A stretch of 63,652 nt of DNA. Origin: Gammaproteobacteria bacterium. Its GTDB lineage: Bacteria > Pseudomonadota > Gammaproteobacteria > Granulosicoccales > Granulosicoccaceae. Below are positions 39,201 through 48,598 of the stretch, in pieces. The notes under the pieces are model-generated. The model was not told the DNA's origin and searched no databases. It worked only from the letters and a program-made list of their open reading frames with translations. Both the position numbers and the translations under genes were made by a program. The DNA is taken from NCBI GenBank assembly GCA_019634245.1, contig JAHQVR010000089.1:1-63652 (forward strand), written 5' to 3'. Numbering within the stretch: position 1 is the stretch's first letter; each line of letters begins with the position of its first letter.

Positions 39201-40865
39201 GTGGATAAACCTTGGTTACAGTCATACCCGGAAGGCGTACCCACTGAAATTGATGCATCCGTCTATGGATCTGTCGTGGATATATTTACCGAAGCCACGA
39301 GCCGCTTTCCCCAATCTAAGGCGTTTACCAATTTTGGTAAAACCATCGATTACGCAGAGCTGGACAAACTGACTCAGTATTTTGCTTCCTGGTTGCAACA
39401 CGAAGCAGGCTTAGAGAAAGGCGATCGAATCGCCATTATGATGCCAAACCTGTTGCAGTACCCGGTCGCTGTATTCGGAGCACTCCGAGCCGGCTTGGTA
39501 GTCGTCAATACCAATCCTTTATACACAGACAGAGAGCTTGAGCACCAACTGAAAGACTCCGGTGCAAAAGCCATCTTAGTGGTTGAAGCATTCGCTGCCA
39601 CTTTAAGCGACGTAATTGACAAAACTGATGTTGAAGTTGTGATAACGACACGATTTGGAGACATGCTCGACTTTCCAAAATCTGCGATTGTAAATTTTGT
39701 TATTCGCTACATCAAAAAAATGGTACCGCCGTTTTCTCTGCCGGGGTCGCACAAGTTCAAAGACACCTTATCCAAGGGTGCTACATTGCCTCCCGCCAAG
39801 GCAGAGTTAAATCACGACGATATCGCCTTCTTACAATACACTGGCGGCACCACGGGTGTGGCGAAGGGCGCGATGCTCACTCATGGCAACATGGTGTCTA
39901 ACATCCTTCAAGCAGACACTTGGTTGCAGATCACCAACATTGAGCCCGGAAAAGAAATCATCATCACCGCTCTACCGCTCTACCACATATTTGCGTTGAC
40001 AGCGAACTGTCTGGTGTACATGAAAAACGGCGCCATGAATGTGTTGATCACTAACCCCAGAGATCTTCCAGCCTTTAACAAAGATCTCGCAAAACATAAA
40101 TTCACCGCTATTACCGGGGTAAATACACTGTTCAACGCCTTGTTGAACACCAAAGAATTTAACGATCTTGATTTTTCTTCTTTAAAGCTAACACTAGGTG
40201 GTGGCATGGCTGTTCAACGTGCTGTTGCCGACAAATGGAAGGCAGTCACAGGAGTTCCGCTGATCGAAGCTTATGGTTTGACCGAAACCAGCCCAGCGGC
40301 CTGCATCAATCCCATGACTCTTGAGGAATTTAATGATTCGATTGGGTTACCACTGCCCTCTACCGAAGCCTCTATCCGTGATCCCGACAACCAGCCCCTG
40401 CCCTTTGGTGAAGCCGGTGAATTGTGCATCCGGGGTCCGCAAGTGATGAAAGGCTACTGGCAGCGTCCGGAAGAGACGGCGAAAACCATCGATTCAGACG
40501 GCTGGTTACATACCGGCGATGTCGCCGAAATGAATGAACAAGGGTTTTTAAAGATCGTTGACCGACTAAAAGACATGATTCTGGTATCTGGCTTTAATGT
40601 GTATCCCAACGAGATTGAAGGGGTACTTGCGATGATGCCCGGGGTTCTTGAGTGTGGTGCCATCGGTGTTCCGGATGAACATTCCGGTGAAATTGTCAAA
40701 GTGGTTATTGTGAAGGCAGACCCATCATTAACCGAAGAACAAATTATGGCTCACTGCAAAGAAAATCTAACCGGCTACAAGCGCCCGAAGATCATACAGT
40801 TTGTGGATGAACTACCCAAAACCAACGTGGGAAAAATTCTTCGCCGCGAACTGCGAGACCTTTAA
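39201..40865 (+). CDS. fadD: Long-chain-fatty-acid-CoA ligase
   Basis: FadD activates long-chain fatty acids to acyl-CoA for beta-oxidation or membrane lipid synthesis. The 554 aa protein from GTG 39201 (preceded by GGAG) begins MDKPWLQSYPEGVPTEID like other FadD proteins. Its AMP-binding motif is YTGGTTGVAKGAML near residue 211; the motif EAYGLTETSPAACINP and the downstream GWLHTGDVAEMNEQGFLKIVDRLKDMI are typical. Reading further upstream to 38904 would overlap ychJ and lacks similarity. The TAA is shared with the nitroreductase stop in TTAA. Confidence 0.95.
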   Translation: MDKPWLQSYPEGVPTEIDASVYGSVVDIFTEATSRFPQSKAFTNFGKTIDYAELDKLTQYFASWLQHEAGLEKGDRIAIMMPNLLQYPVAVFGALRAGLVVVNTNPLYTDRELEHQLKDSGAKAILVVEAFAATLSDVIDKTDVEVVITTRFGDMLDFPKSAIVNFVIRYIKKMVPPFSLPGSHKFKDTLSKGATLPPAKAELNHDDIAFLQYTGGTTGVAKGAMLTHGNMVSNILQADTWLQITNIEPGKEIIITALPLYHIFALTANCLVYMKNGAMNVLITNPRDLPAFNKDLAKHKFTAITGVNTLFNALLNTKEFNDLDFSSLKLTLGGGMAVQRAVADKWKAVTGVPLIEAYGLTETSPAACINPMTLEEFNDSIGLPLPSTEASIRDPDNQPLPFGEAGELCIRGPQVMKGYWQRPEETAKTIDSDGWLHTGDVAEMNEQGFLKIVDRLKDMILVSGFNVYPNEIEGVLAMMPGVLECGAIGVPDEHSGEIVKVVIVKADPSLTEEQIMAHCKENLTGYKRPKIIQFVDELPKTNVGKILRRELRDL

Positions 40866-41599
40866 CGCATCACAAATCCCTGGTCGGCAAGGAAGGCTTT
40901 CATGTGAGGGCGGGACTCCTTGCCTACCAAAGCTTTCATCTCTTCACTCCAGGTGCTGGATTTATTTCCACCCGTGCGAGTTTGGTAGTAATGCTGCAAC
41001 GTCTTGTCATAGTCTGCCACCCACTCTGATTGGTCCTGCCTGCTGTAGACTTCTCTCATAAGCACGGCGGCAAGTGGTAGACGTGGCTTTACATCCGGGT
41101 CTTGAGCGGGTTCTCCTATACACAGGCCAAACACGGGATAAACCTGTTGTGGCAACTCAAGCAATGCGGATACTTCGGCTGGATTGTTTCTTAACCCGCC
41201 AATGTAGCAAATGCCCAAACCCATCGATTCAGCCGCGACCACACAGTTCTGCGCGAACAGGGCCACATCGATGGTGGCAATCATAAAGTGCTCAGTCATG
41301 CCAGAGGAAAACGTGCCACCTCGGGTTTCACACGCCGCAGCACTTCGCTGAAGATCGGCACAGAAAACAAAAAATGCACCCGCACTGGCTACGTAGGGCT
41401 GACCACCTGCGAGCCCAGCCAACGCCTGCCGAGTCTCCGGGTTAACCACTTGTATCACACTGACAGCCTGCACATTACTGGAAGTCGCCGCAGACTGACC
41501 ACAACTCATGATCTCGGCTATGATCTCATCGGATAGCGGTACATCCTTAAACTTGCGAATCGAGCGGTGAGACTTAAGTAATCTAGTGGTTTCGTTCAT
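40862..41599 (-). CDS. NfsA-like FMN nitroreductase
   Basis: This is an FMN-dependent, probably NADPH-using oxidoreductase of the nitroreductase fold. From ATG 41599 it is 245 aa, the size of NfsA (240 aa). It begins MNETTRLLKSHRSIRKFKDVPL, which contains the FMN phosphate-binding RSIRKF, then SSNVQAVSVIQV, and the second FMN contact AESMGLGICYIGGLRNNP. The upstream 70 residues to 41809 overlap the divergent sulfurtransferase and are not part of the gene. It shares 4 bases with fadD. Confidence 0.9.
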   Translation of the reverse strand: MNETTRLLKSHRSIRKFKDVPLSDEIIAEIMSCGQSAATSSNVQAVSVIQVVNPETRQALAGLAGGQPYVASAGAFFVFCADLQRSAAACETRGGTFSSGMTEHFMIATIDVALFAQNCVVAAESMGLGICYIGGLRNNPAEVSALLELPQQVYPVFGLCIGEPAQDPDVKPRLPLAAVLMREVYSRQDQSEWVADYDKTLQHYYQTRTGGNKSSTWSEEMKALVGKESRPHMKAFLADQGFVMR

Positions 41600-41636
41600 A
41601 TTTCCGAATGCATAGCCAGTGAACCGAATTCGATTT

Positions 41637-41673
41637 TTGCACAAACCCGATACCTGTATATGTAAAAATACAG
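41637..41673 (+). promoter_or_regulatory. Candidate promoter with an operator-like palindrome
   Basis: In the divergent gap between the nitroreductase and sulfurtransferase genes, CTGTAT (41654-41659) and ATACAG (41668-41673) form a perfect inverted repeat with an eight-base spacer. TTGCAC (41637-41642) and TATGTA (41659-41664), 16 bases apart, could be a plus-strand promoter overlapping the repeat. The regulator is unknown. It is not a canonical LexA box, because the CTG-CAG spacing is 14 rather than 10. Confidence 0.4.
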
Positions 41674-41699
41674 ACTTGCAGCTTTGCCGGAAAAACACC

Positions 41700-42578
41700 A
41701 TGTACACCACGTTGGTTGATGTTAGTCGCCTGAAGGCGCATCTCAATGATCCACACTGGGTTATTTTTGATTGCCGTTTTTCACTGGCTGACACGACCGA
41801 AGGCGCCACTAAATACGCTCAAGCGCACATACCAGGTGCGCACTATGCGCATTTGGATGATGATCTATCGGGTGCCATCGTGGCAGGCTCCACAGGCAGA
41901 CACCCGTTGCCCGCACCTGAGGATTTCGCTACTTTTCTCGCCCAAGCTGGTGTGACTCCAAACTCTCAAATTATCGCTTATGACGACAAGGTGGGCGCAG
42001 TAGCCGCCCGTCTTTGGTGGATGTGCCACTGGCTAGGTCATCGTAAAGCAGCCGTTTTAAACGGAGGGTTCCATAGCTGGGCCAGTGCGGAGTTGGATGT
42101 ATCTAGCGAGCTGCCTCTAAAACAAAACCACCCACCGCCATTGCCATTGGGCGCCTCTGAACTACACACGATAGAGCACGCGGAGCTGCAGCGAGCGCAT
42201 GGCCAGGGAGCCGACCCAGCCCAATCGGACTATCTATTGATCGATGCGCGTGAAGGGACTCGCTATAACGGTATCGAGGAACCCATTGACCGAATTCCGG
42301 GACACTTACCCGGCGCTCTTAACAGGCACTTTATAAATAACGTTGATTCCGCTGGGATGTTCCTATCACCAGATGTTCTCAAGACAGCCTATGAGTCCCT
42401 CATCGATGGCAGCGACAAAACCGTGGTGCACTATTGTGGCTCTGGTGTCACAGCGGCTCACAATATACTGGCAATGACACATGCGGGATTAAACCCTGGG
42501 TTACTCTACCCCGGATCGTTCAGTCAGTGGAGCTCACAGGATGCCGAATTATGTCCAGTGGTTGGTCAGCACGATTGA
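41700..42578 (+). CDS. sseA: 3-mercaptopyruvate / thiosulfate sulfurtransferase
   Basis: A two-domain rhodanese that moves sulfane sulfur from 3-mercaptopyruvate or thiosulfate to an acceptor. From ATG 41700 it is 292 aa. The inactive N-terminal domain runs to about 135; the catalytic loop is CGSGVTA with Cys246, the loop length and composition of 3-mercaptopyruvate sulfurtransferase (rather than the CRKG-type loop of thiosulfate sulfurtransferase). Earlier residues from 41619 overlap the divergent gene and look unlike the family. The 3' end overlaps the Nudix gene by 59 bases. Confidence 0.9.
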   Translation: MYTTLVDVSRLKAHLNDPHWVIFDCRFSLADTTEGATKYAQAHIPGAHYAHLDDDLSGAIVAGSTGRHPLPAPEDFATFLAQAGVTPNSQIIAYDDKVGAVAARLWWMCHWLGHRKAAVLNGGFHSWASAELDVSSELPLKQNHPPPLPLGASELHTIEHAELQRAHGQGADPAQSDYLLIDAREGTRYNGIEEPIDRIPGHLPGALNRHFINNVDSAGMFLSPDVLKTAYESLIDGSDKTVVHYCGSGVTAAHNILAMTHAGLNPGLLYPGSFSQWSSQDAELCPVVGQHD

Positions 42579-43110
42579 TAATATCCGCCGACAACACTGG
42601 CCATTGTGTTCGATCGTTTAATTCGAAGTAGCGATGTAAGGTTTCGGTGACGACAGGGAACGCCAGTTGATCCCAGGGTATATCTTTTTCCGCCACCAAC
42701 GCCGTTTCGAGAGATTCCACACCGGGTTTGCAATAACCGTTTCGAAGTTCACCCACGTACATGACATACACCTGAGAAATGCGCGGTAAGTTATATACAG
42801 CAAATAAGCGCAGATCATCAGATTCAGCATAGGCCTCTTCATAAGCTTCACGGGCTGCTCCAACCATCGTGGTTTCTTTGTTCTCCATAAATCCTGCCGG
42901 CAGAGTCCACAAACCCATCCTGGGTTCAATAGCTCGCTTGCACAGTAGAACCGTATTCTCCCAATGCATGAGGCAGCCTACGATCACCTTGGGATTTTCA
43001 TAGTGTATGTGCGAACACGATGGGCAAACATCACGAAGCCGATCGTCGCCGCTGGGTATTTTCTGTTCCACCCGGGAGCCACAGGCTCGGCAAAACCCAA
43101 ATTCAGACAT
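42520..43110 (-). CDS. Nudix hydrolase with N-terminal zinc ribbon
   Basis: This 196 aa protein has a four-cysteine zinc ribbon (CRACG near residue 7 and CPSC near 30) followed by a Nudix domain with the box GFMENKETTMVGAAREAYEEA. It resembles zinc-ribbon ADP-ribose/NADH pyrophosphatases of the NudC type, though the substrate cannot be fixed from sequence. The C-terminal tail (PLDIIRHPVSSTD) overlaps the sulfurtransferase 3' end. It is 14 bases after the thioesterase gene and may be the last of the acyltransferase-thioesterase-Nudix unit. Confidence 0.87.
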   Translation of the reverse strand: MSEFGFCRACGSRVEQKIPSGDDRLRDVCPSCSHIHYENPKVIVGCLMHWENTVLLCKRAIEPRMGLWTLPAGFMENKETTMVGAAREAYEEAYAESDDLRLFAVYNLPRISQVYVMYVGELRNGYCKPGVESLETALVAEKDIPWDQLAFPVVTETLHRYFELNDRTQWPVLSADIINRADQPLDIIRHPVSSTD

Positions 43111-43124
43111 AGTTTAAGGCTCTG

Positions 43125-43556
43125 TTACTCATGCTCATCGACGAGCTGAGAGCGAACGTTATCCGGTAACGGAATTGATTGATTCGATGCATAGTCCACC
43201 CAGACGATCTTGGCACTACCCCGGGTGTACAGTGTGCCATCAATGACCAGAGTATAACTACTCACAAACGAACTTCTGCCCGGCGAATGCCCTCCCATGC
43301 GCAATAGTAGTGTTGCAGGGTATACCACGGGTTTTAGAAATTCGGCTTGGGTGTTTACGATTACCTGGCCAGTACGGTTTTGCCCTAACGGGGCAAAACC
43401 CAACGATTCACACCACGCCAATCGGATGGATTCAAAATATTGGAAATACACGATGTTATTGACATGTCCCAACGAATCCATATCTCCCCAACGCACGGGT
43501 AGGGATAGTTCATAGAGTAACCGCCCTTCGGGCATTTCCGAATTAGCGTTTGTCAC
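43125..43556 (-). CDS. 4HBT-type acyl-CoA thioesterase
   Basis: A hotdog-fold acyl-CoA thioesterase, 143 aa from GTG 43556 (43559 and ATG 43535 are alternatives). The 4HBT signature is VRWGDMDSLGHVNNIVYFQYFESIRLAW (about 38-60), with the Asp and His of the GDMDSLGH segment expected in the active site. GGAG precedes the chosen start, which lies within the 3' end of the MFS-acyltransferase gene, so translation is likely coupled. A role in fatty-acid or phospholipid metabolism is suggested by its neighbour. Confidence 0.86.
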   Translation of the reverse strand: MTNANSEMPEGRLLYELSLPVRWGDMDSLGHVNNIVYFQYFESIRLAWCESLGFAPLGQNRTGQVIVNTQAEFLKPVVYPATLLLRMGGHSPGRSSFVSSYTLVIDGTLYTRGSAKIVWVDYASNQSIPLPDNVRSQLVDEHE

Positions 43557-45441
43557 CACGTAACTCCAATACTGTTTTTTGCAACTTAGCCGCCGTAACA
43601 TCGGTCGCGGGGATAGGATCGCCTGCCACAATATCAATCCTGGCAAATAAACGACGTGGCATTTTCAGCAGCGCACGACCTCCAGAGCGACTAAATAGGC
43701 TCCCCCATAGTCCTCGTAGAGCAATCGGCACCACTGGAGCGGGCCGATCAGCTATCAAGCGTTCGATACCCGGACGAAAGTCGTTCATCTCACCATCGTG
43801 AGTAATTTGACCTTCAGGGAAAATGCACAACAGATCACCTTCATCTACAGCGCGGCGCATTTCCTCAAACGCTGAATCGTACATCGTTTTATCTTCCTTT
43901 GCCCCAGCTATCGGAATGGCTTTAGCCGTTTTAAAGACAAAATTTAAAATGGGTAGGTTATAAATCTTATGATACATAACAAAACGCACTGGGCGCCTAA
44001 TCGTTCCACCCACAACCAGTGCATCGACAAAGCTCACATGGTTCGCCGCCAATACAGCTGCACCGTCTTTGGGAATTTTATCCAGATCGATGGACTTAAC
44101 GCGATAGCAGGTATGAATTAACATCCAAATCAAGAAACGCATTAAAAATTCTGGCACTAATCTGAATAGATAGATGGCCACCAACGCATTCATTAGCGCC
44201 AACAACCCAAACAACTGTTTAATCGACAGATTGGCCACCTTAAAAAGTAGGATCACCAGTAGAGCTGATCCGACCATGAACAGCGCATTCATAATGTTGT
44301 TACAGGCTATAGCGCGAGCCAATCGATCTGGTCGGCTGAGTTTTTGTATCAGCGCGTACAGCGGCACAATGAAAAAACCACCAAACAGTCCAATGATCAA
44401 AACATCACATAGGATTCTGAACGAGCCTGCAGCACTGATAAACCCAACTACCCCTAGATCCACACCTAATGGAGTACTGGGAGTGGCGAAGTACAAATCC
44501 AACCCGGCCAAGGTTAACCCTATCGATCCGAACGGGACTAAGCCAATTTCAACCTGTCCGTGAGAGAGTTTTTCGCAAAGAGCGGAGCCGATACCGATGC
44601 CGATGGAAAATAGCGCTAGCAGTAACGTAAACACATCACCAGTGCCACCTAATACATCGCGTGAATAGACCGGAAACTGCGCCAGGTAGGTCGCACCGAG
44701 AAACCAAAACCAGGAGATTCCCAGGATGGTTTGAAAGATTACCCGGTGTTTGCGGGTGTAATTGATGAGTTTGACGGTTTCAGTAGCAGGATTAAAGCGG
44801 AGCTGCAGATTAGGATCGTGAGACTCGGCCGCCGGTATCTTGCGACTCCACCAATACCCCACCGCTGCAATGAATAAAATCAGGCAGACCGTGGGCAGAA
44901 CGCTGCCACCGGGTGCTTTGATAATTATTTGCGTGCCAATGATGGTGCCGAATAATATGGCCAGAAACGTACCCATCTCCACCAGGCCGTTACCACCGAT
45001 CAGCTCATGGGTTTTTAGATGTTGCGGCAATATTCCGTATTTTATGGGACCAAAAAACGCCGATTGAGTACCCATTAAAAATAGGATTCCCATAAGCCAA
45101 CTGAGATTGCCGGTGATCAGAGCAATAGAACCACAGGTCATTATTCCAATTTCGGCAATTTTAATGCGTCGAATGAGCATGGACTTTTCGTACTTGTCAG
45201 CGACTTGACCAGCAATCGCTGAAAAGAGAAAAAACGGCAGGATAAACAGACCGGCAGAAAGGTTGATTAACAACGTACTTTTACTGGCATCACCACCCTG
45301 GACCAACGCAGGTGCAAACGCTAAGAGCGCCACCAGGGCATTTTTATAGACATTGTCATTGAATGCACCCAAGAGTTGGGTGACGAAGTAAGGTCCAAAT
45401 CGACGCGTTCTTAGAAGATCAAATTGTGAATGTTGTGCCAT
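43543..45441 (-). CDS. MFS transporter fused to an acyltransferase (LplT-PlsC-like)
   Basis: The 632 aa membrane protein has an N-terminal transporter of about twelve spans (FDLLRTRRFGPYFVTQLLGAFNDNVYKNALVALL start, residues about 1-410), resembling the lysophospholipid flippase LplT. This is followed by a PlsC-type acyltransferase with NHVSFVDAL (NHx4D, near 459), and FPEGQITHDGEM. E. coli Aas carries the acyltransferase and an acyl-ACP synthetase domain next to a separate LplT; here the synthetase domain is absent. It could import and reacylate lysophospholipids. It is followed by a thioesterase overlapping by 14 bases. Confidence 0.9.
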   Translation of the reverse strand: MAQHSQFDLLRTRRFGPYFVTQLLGAFNDNVYKNALVALLAFAPALVQGGDASKSTLLINLSAGLFILPFFLFSAIAGQVADKYEKSMLIRRIKIAEIGIMTCGSIALITGNLSWLMGILFLMGTQSAFFGPIKYGILPQHLKTHELIGGNGLVEMGTFLAILFGTIIGTQIIIKAPGGSVLPTVCLILFIAAVGYWWSRKIPAAESHDPNLQLRFNPATETVKLINYTRKHRVIFQTILGISWFWFLGATYLAQFPVYSRDVLGGTGDVFTLLLALFSIGIGIGSALCEKLSHGQVEIGLVPFGSIGLTLAGLDLYFATPSTPLGVDLGVVGFISAAGSFRILCDVLIIGLFGGFFIVPLYALIQKLSRPDRLARAIACNNIMNALFMVGSALLVILLFKVANLSIKQLFGLLALMNALVAIYLFRLVPEFLMRFLIWMLIHTCYRVKSIDLDKIPKDGAAVLAANHVSFVDALVVGGTIRRPVRFVMYHKIYNLPILNFVFKTAKAIPIAGAKEDKTMYDSAFEEMRRAVDEGDLLCIFPEGQITHDGEMNDFRPGIERLIADRPAPVVPIALRGLWGSLFSRSGGRALLKMPRRLFARIDIVAGDPIPATDVTAAKLQKTVLELRGDKR

Positions 45442-45515
45442 CGCGTCGCGATACGAGCGGGCACACCAAGCGGCTTAGAACACAAAACCGCCCGGTTCAG
45501 TACAACAAAACCTCG

Positions 45516-45731
45516 TTAATGAGTGTCGACTGAAACTTCAGACGCCTGCCAGCCCTTATCGCCTCGTGTGGCCACAAACTCGACCTTTTGCCCCTCTGCC
45601 AGTGATCGGTAGCCTTCGCCGATTATGGCACGATAATGGACAAAAACATCCTCCCCTTCAGGGCTGAGAATGAAACCATAACCTTTGGCATTGTCAAACC
45701 ACTTAACTGTGCCAACCCTTTTTTCAGACAT
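45516..45731 (-). CDS. Cold-shock domain protein
   Basis: A 71 aa single OB-fold nucleic acid chaperone of the CspA/CspD family. It carries RNP-1 KGYGFI and RNP-2 VFVHY, flanked by the usual GTVKWFDNAKGYGF start. The central GDKGWQASEVSV replaces the CspA GQxGxQAANV-type end, and the protein is slightly acidic. A Shine-Dalgarno AGGAA precedes the ATG. A 132-base leader separates it from pepN on the same strand; nothing clear such as a cold-box motif was recognised in it. Confidence 0.95.
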   Translation of the reverse strand: MSEKRVGTVKWFDNAKGYGFILSPEGEDVFVHYRAIIGEGYRSLAEGQKVEFVATRGDKGWQASEVSVDTH

Positions 45732-45863
45732 GCGCTCTATTCCTGAGGTTACTGCCGTTGCGCGAACTGCACAAACTTTGGTCTTGGAAAATTAGCACGC
45801 CATAGATGCAATCACTGATCCGATTCGCCGCAATTCATAGTTGTTTACAATTTGAATGATCCA

Positions 45864-48470
45864 TCAATTCAGGCTTTTCTGGACGATTTCTGCCACATCG
45901 GCTGATAGCTTCGGGGTTGCGGAAATACGCTCCAAAGCCTGGAGCATCAAGGACCTCGGTTGTTCCGCAAACTGCTGGTATCGAATCAATGGCGAAACCA
46001 TTCGAGCCGCTATCTGAGGATTCAGCGAATCCAGATCAATGATGTAGTCCGCTAACAGCTCATACCCTCGACCGTCCGTTCGATGGAACCCCACAGGATT
46101 ACTCATCGCAAAAGCACCGATGAGCGAACGCAATCGGTTGGGGTTGGATTTGTTAAAGTCTGGGTGCTTTGACAGCACCACCACATCTTCGAGCACATCG
46201 GGATGCTCCGATGTCGCTTGAACGGCAAACCATTTATCCACCACCAAACGCTGGTCTTGATAACGATCATAAAAATGAGCTAACCGCTGATCGCGAGACT
46301 CACCCGGTAAACGACATAGAGTTCGCAACGCACCGATTCTGTCTGTCATATTACTGGCCCTATCATAGTGCAACTCCGCCAATGTCAGCCATTGAGACCT
46401 ATCCAGCGAACTGAGCAACCACAACGTTTGATTCACCAGTTTGCGACGCCCAACACCCTGCTTTGAAAATTCTGGTTCGCTATCAGCGGTATGGCGTTCC
46501 ACGATGCGTGTCAGTGTTTCGTAATGTGCACTGGCCACGCTACGCAGTACACACTCTCTGGCTTTGTACACAGGATGAATATCCATGGGTAGATACTGGC
46601 CAGCTAATGTCTCTACACCAGGAATGGCCAGAGCTTCCGCGACAAACGCTGGATCAGAATCTGCGTTCTCCAACAGTGTGCCCAATGCATTCACATACAC
46701 CGAGGCATCAACCGTGGAGCCAGATTGCATCGCCCGACCCACCAAGCGCTCCGATAAACGCATGCTCGATTCCCAACGATTGAAATCATCCTCATCGTGG
46801 CGAATTAAAAAGGCTAGTTCCTCATCAGAATGATCGTACTGCAGTTTCACCGGCGCAGAAAATTCGCGAAGTAGGGACGGTACCGGTGGACTGGCAACCT
46901 GATGAAATTCGAACCGCTCTGTGCGATTACGAACGTGTAGCAACGCAGTGAAAGAACCGTCGGCGAGTGATAACGGCAACGATTTCCCCAAACGGTCTAT
47001 CAAGCCGACTTTTAATGGTATGTGCATAGGCTGTTTGTCTGACTGCCCAGGCGTATCGGGACACTGTTGTTCCACCGTTAGGGTAAATACTTTGCGCTCC
47101 GCGTCGTAGTCCGTGCTGACGACCAGTGTCGGTGTTCCGGCATAGCTGTACCATAACTTGAACTGATCAAGATCAAGATCAGACACCGATTGCATAGCTT
47201 CGATGAAATCATCACATGTCACCGCCTGCCCATCATGACGTTTAAAGTACTCATCGATACCTCGACGATAGCGCTCAGCACCTAATAATGTATGAAACAT
47301 ACGAATCACTTCAGCGCCTTTTTCGTACACCGTCAGTGTGTAAAAATTGTTGATTTCGATGTAGCTGTCTGGCCGCACTGGATGGGCCATGGGTCCGGAG
47401 TCTTCGGCAAACTGACGATCGCGCAGCAGTCGCACATCCTCAATTCTCTTGACATTTCTGGAGTGCATATCACTACTGAACTCCTGGTCCCGAAACACCG
47501 TTAGTCCTTCTTTTAGGCTGAGCTGAAACCAGTCTCGACAGGTTACGCGGTTACCCGTCCAATTATGAAAATACTCATGGGCGATAACGGCCTCCACTCC
47601 CAGAAAATCGGTGTCGGTCGCTGTATCGGTATTCGCAAGAACAAATTTAGAGTTAAAAATATTTAACCCCTTATTTTCCATCGCACCCATATTAAAGTCG
47701 TCTACCGCAACGATCATGAATCGATCTAAGTCGTATTCCAGTCCATACACATCTTCGTCCCAACGCATAGAACGTTGCAGTGCGCCCATCGCAAAGTCAC
47801 ACAGGGATAGGTTGTGTTTCTCAACATAAATGAATAGATCAACCTCTCGCCCGCTGGTGGTGGTATAGGTATCGTGTTGATAGACCAACGTACCTGCCAC
47901 AAGCGCGAATAAGTAGCATGGCTTAGGAAACGGGTCATGCCAAACCGCACGGTGCCATCCGGAATCTAGCGGTTCTTCGTGCTGCAAATTGCCATTAGAG
48001 AGTAATACCGGATAGTGCTGTTTTTCAGCATCGATAGTGACCGTAAACACCGACAGTACATCGGGTCTGTCCAGGTAGTAGGTTATCTTTCGAAACCCTT
48101 CGGCTTCGCATTGCGTACAAAAGTTTCCACTGGATTGATACAACCCTTCTAACGCCGTATTCGCCTTGGGGTTTATGCGGGTTTCAACGAGTAACTCACA
48201 GCGCTCAGGAAGCGCAGCGATGGTTAAGTGACTTTGACCGATTTCATAGTCATCGGCTGCGAGTGCTTTGCCATCTACCGCAATAGAGATTAGCTCAAGC
48301 TCTACACCATCGAGGCGCAGCGGCTGATTTTCGATGCGCTCCAACTCCATTCGGTTAATAACACGGGTAGCGCTTGGGTGAAGCTCAAAGTGCAAATGGA
48401 CACTATGAATTCTCCAACCCGGTGGTTGGTAGTGTTTACGTTCGATAGGCATTGATTGGTCAGTTCTCAT
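45864..48470 (-). CDS. pepN: Aminopeptidase N
   Basis: PepN is the main zinc aminopeptidase in peptide turnover. From ATG 48470 it is 868 aa, close to E. coli PepN (870 aa). The exopeptidase motif GAMENK lies near residue 271, the zinc site is HEYFHNWTGNRV with the downstream KEGLTVFRDQEF Glu, and the long C-terminal helical domain continues to DVAEIVQKSLN. The frame opens to 48578, but those residues are unlike PepN. It is divergent from the metallopeptidase gene. Confidence 0.96.
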   Translation of the reverse strand: MRTDQSMPIERKHYQPPGWRIHSVHLHFELHPSATRVINRMELERIENQPLRLDGVELELISIAVDGKALAADDYEIGQSHLTIAALPERCELLVETRINPKANTALEGLYQSSGNFCTQCEAEGFRKITYYLDRPDVLSVFTVTIDAEKQHYPVLLSNGNLQHEEPLDSGWHRAVWHDPFPKPCYLFALVAGTLVYQHDTYTTTSGREVDLFIYVEKHNLSLCDFAMGALQRSMRWDEDVYGLEYDLDRFMIVAVDDFNMGAMENKGLNIFNSKFVLANTDTATDTDFLGVEAVIAHEYFHNWTGNRVTCRDWFQLSLKEGLTVFRDQEFSSDMHSRNVKRIEDVRLLRDRQFAEDSGPMAHPVRPDSYIEINNFYTLTVYEKGAEVIRMFHTLLGAERYRRGIDEYFKRHDGQAVTCDDFIEAMQSVSDLDLDQFKLWYSYAGTPTLVVSTDYDAERKVFTLTVEQQCPDTPGQSDKQPMHIPLKVGLIDRLGKSLPLSLADGSFTALLHVRNRTERFEFHQVASPPVPSLLREFSAPVKLQYDHSDEELAFLIRHDEDDFNRWESSMRLSERLVGRAMQSGSTVDASVYVNALGTLLENADSDPAFVAEALAIPGVETLAGQYLPMDIHPVYKARECVLRSVASAHYETLTRIVERHTADSEPEFSKQGVGRRKLVNQTLWLLSSLDRSQWLTLAELHYDRASNMTDRIGALRTLCRLPGESRDQRLAHFYDRYQDQRLVVDKWFAVQATSEHPDVLEDVVVLSKHPDFNKSNPNRLRSLIGAFAMSNPVGFHRTDGRGYELLADYIIDLDSLNPQIAARMVSPLIRYQQFAEQPRSLMLQALERISATPKLSADVAEIVQKSLN

Positions 48471-48598
48471 AGTTTTCTTCGATTTGTGAGACTTTGAACG
48501 GTTCTGTTTAGGCGAACTGAGAACAGCTGCAATTTCAATCAGCCGGGCACTCAAGTGGGGTAACAGACAAACCGACACAAGTAATCAGCGCCTCACGA

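Noticed and set aside
41654..41673. LexA (SOS) box at CTGTAT...ATACAG
   Set aside because: LexA boxes have CTG and CAG ten bases apart. Here the spacing is 14, so it is listed only as an unknown inverted repeat.
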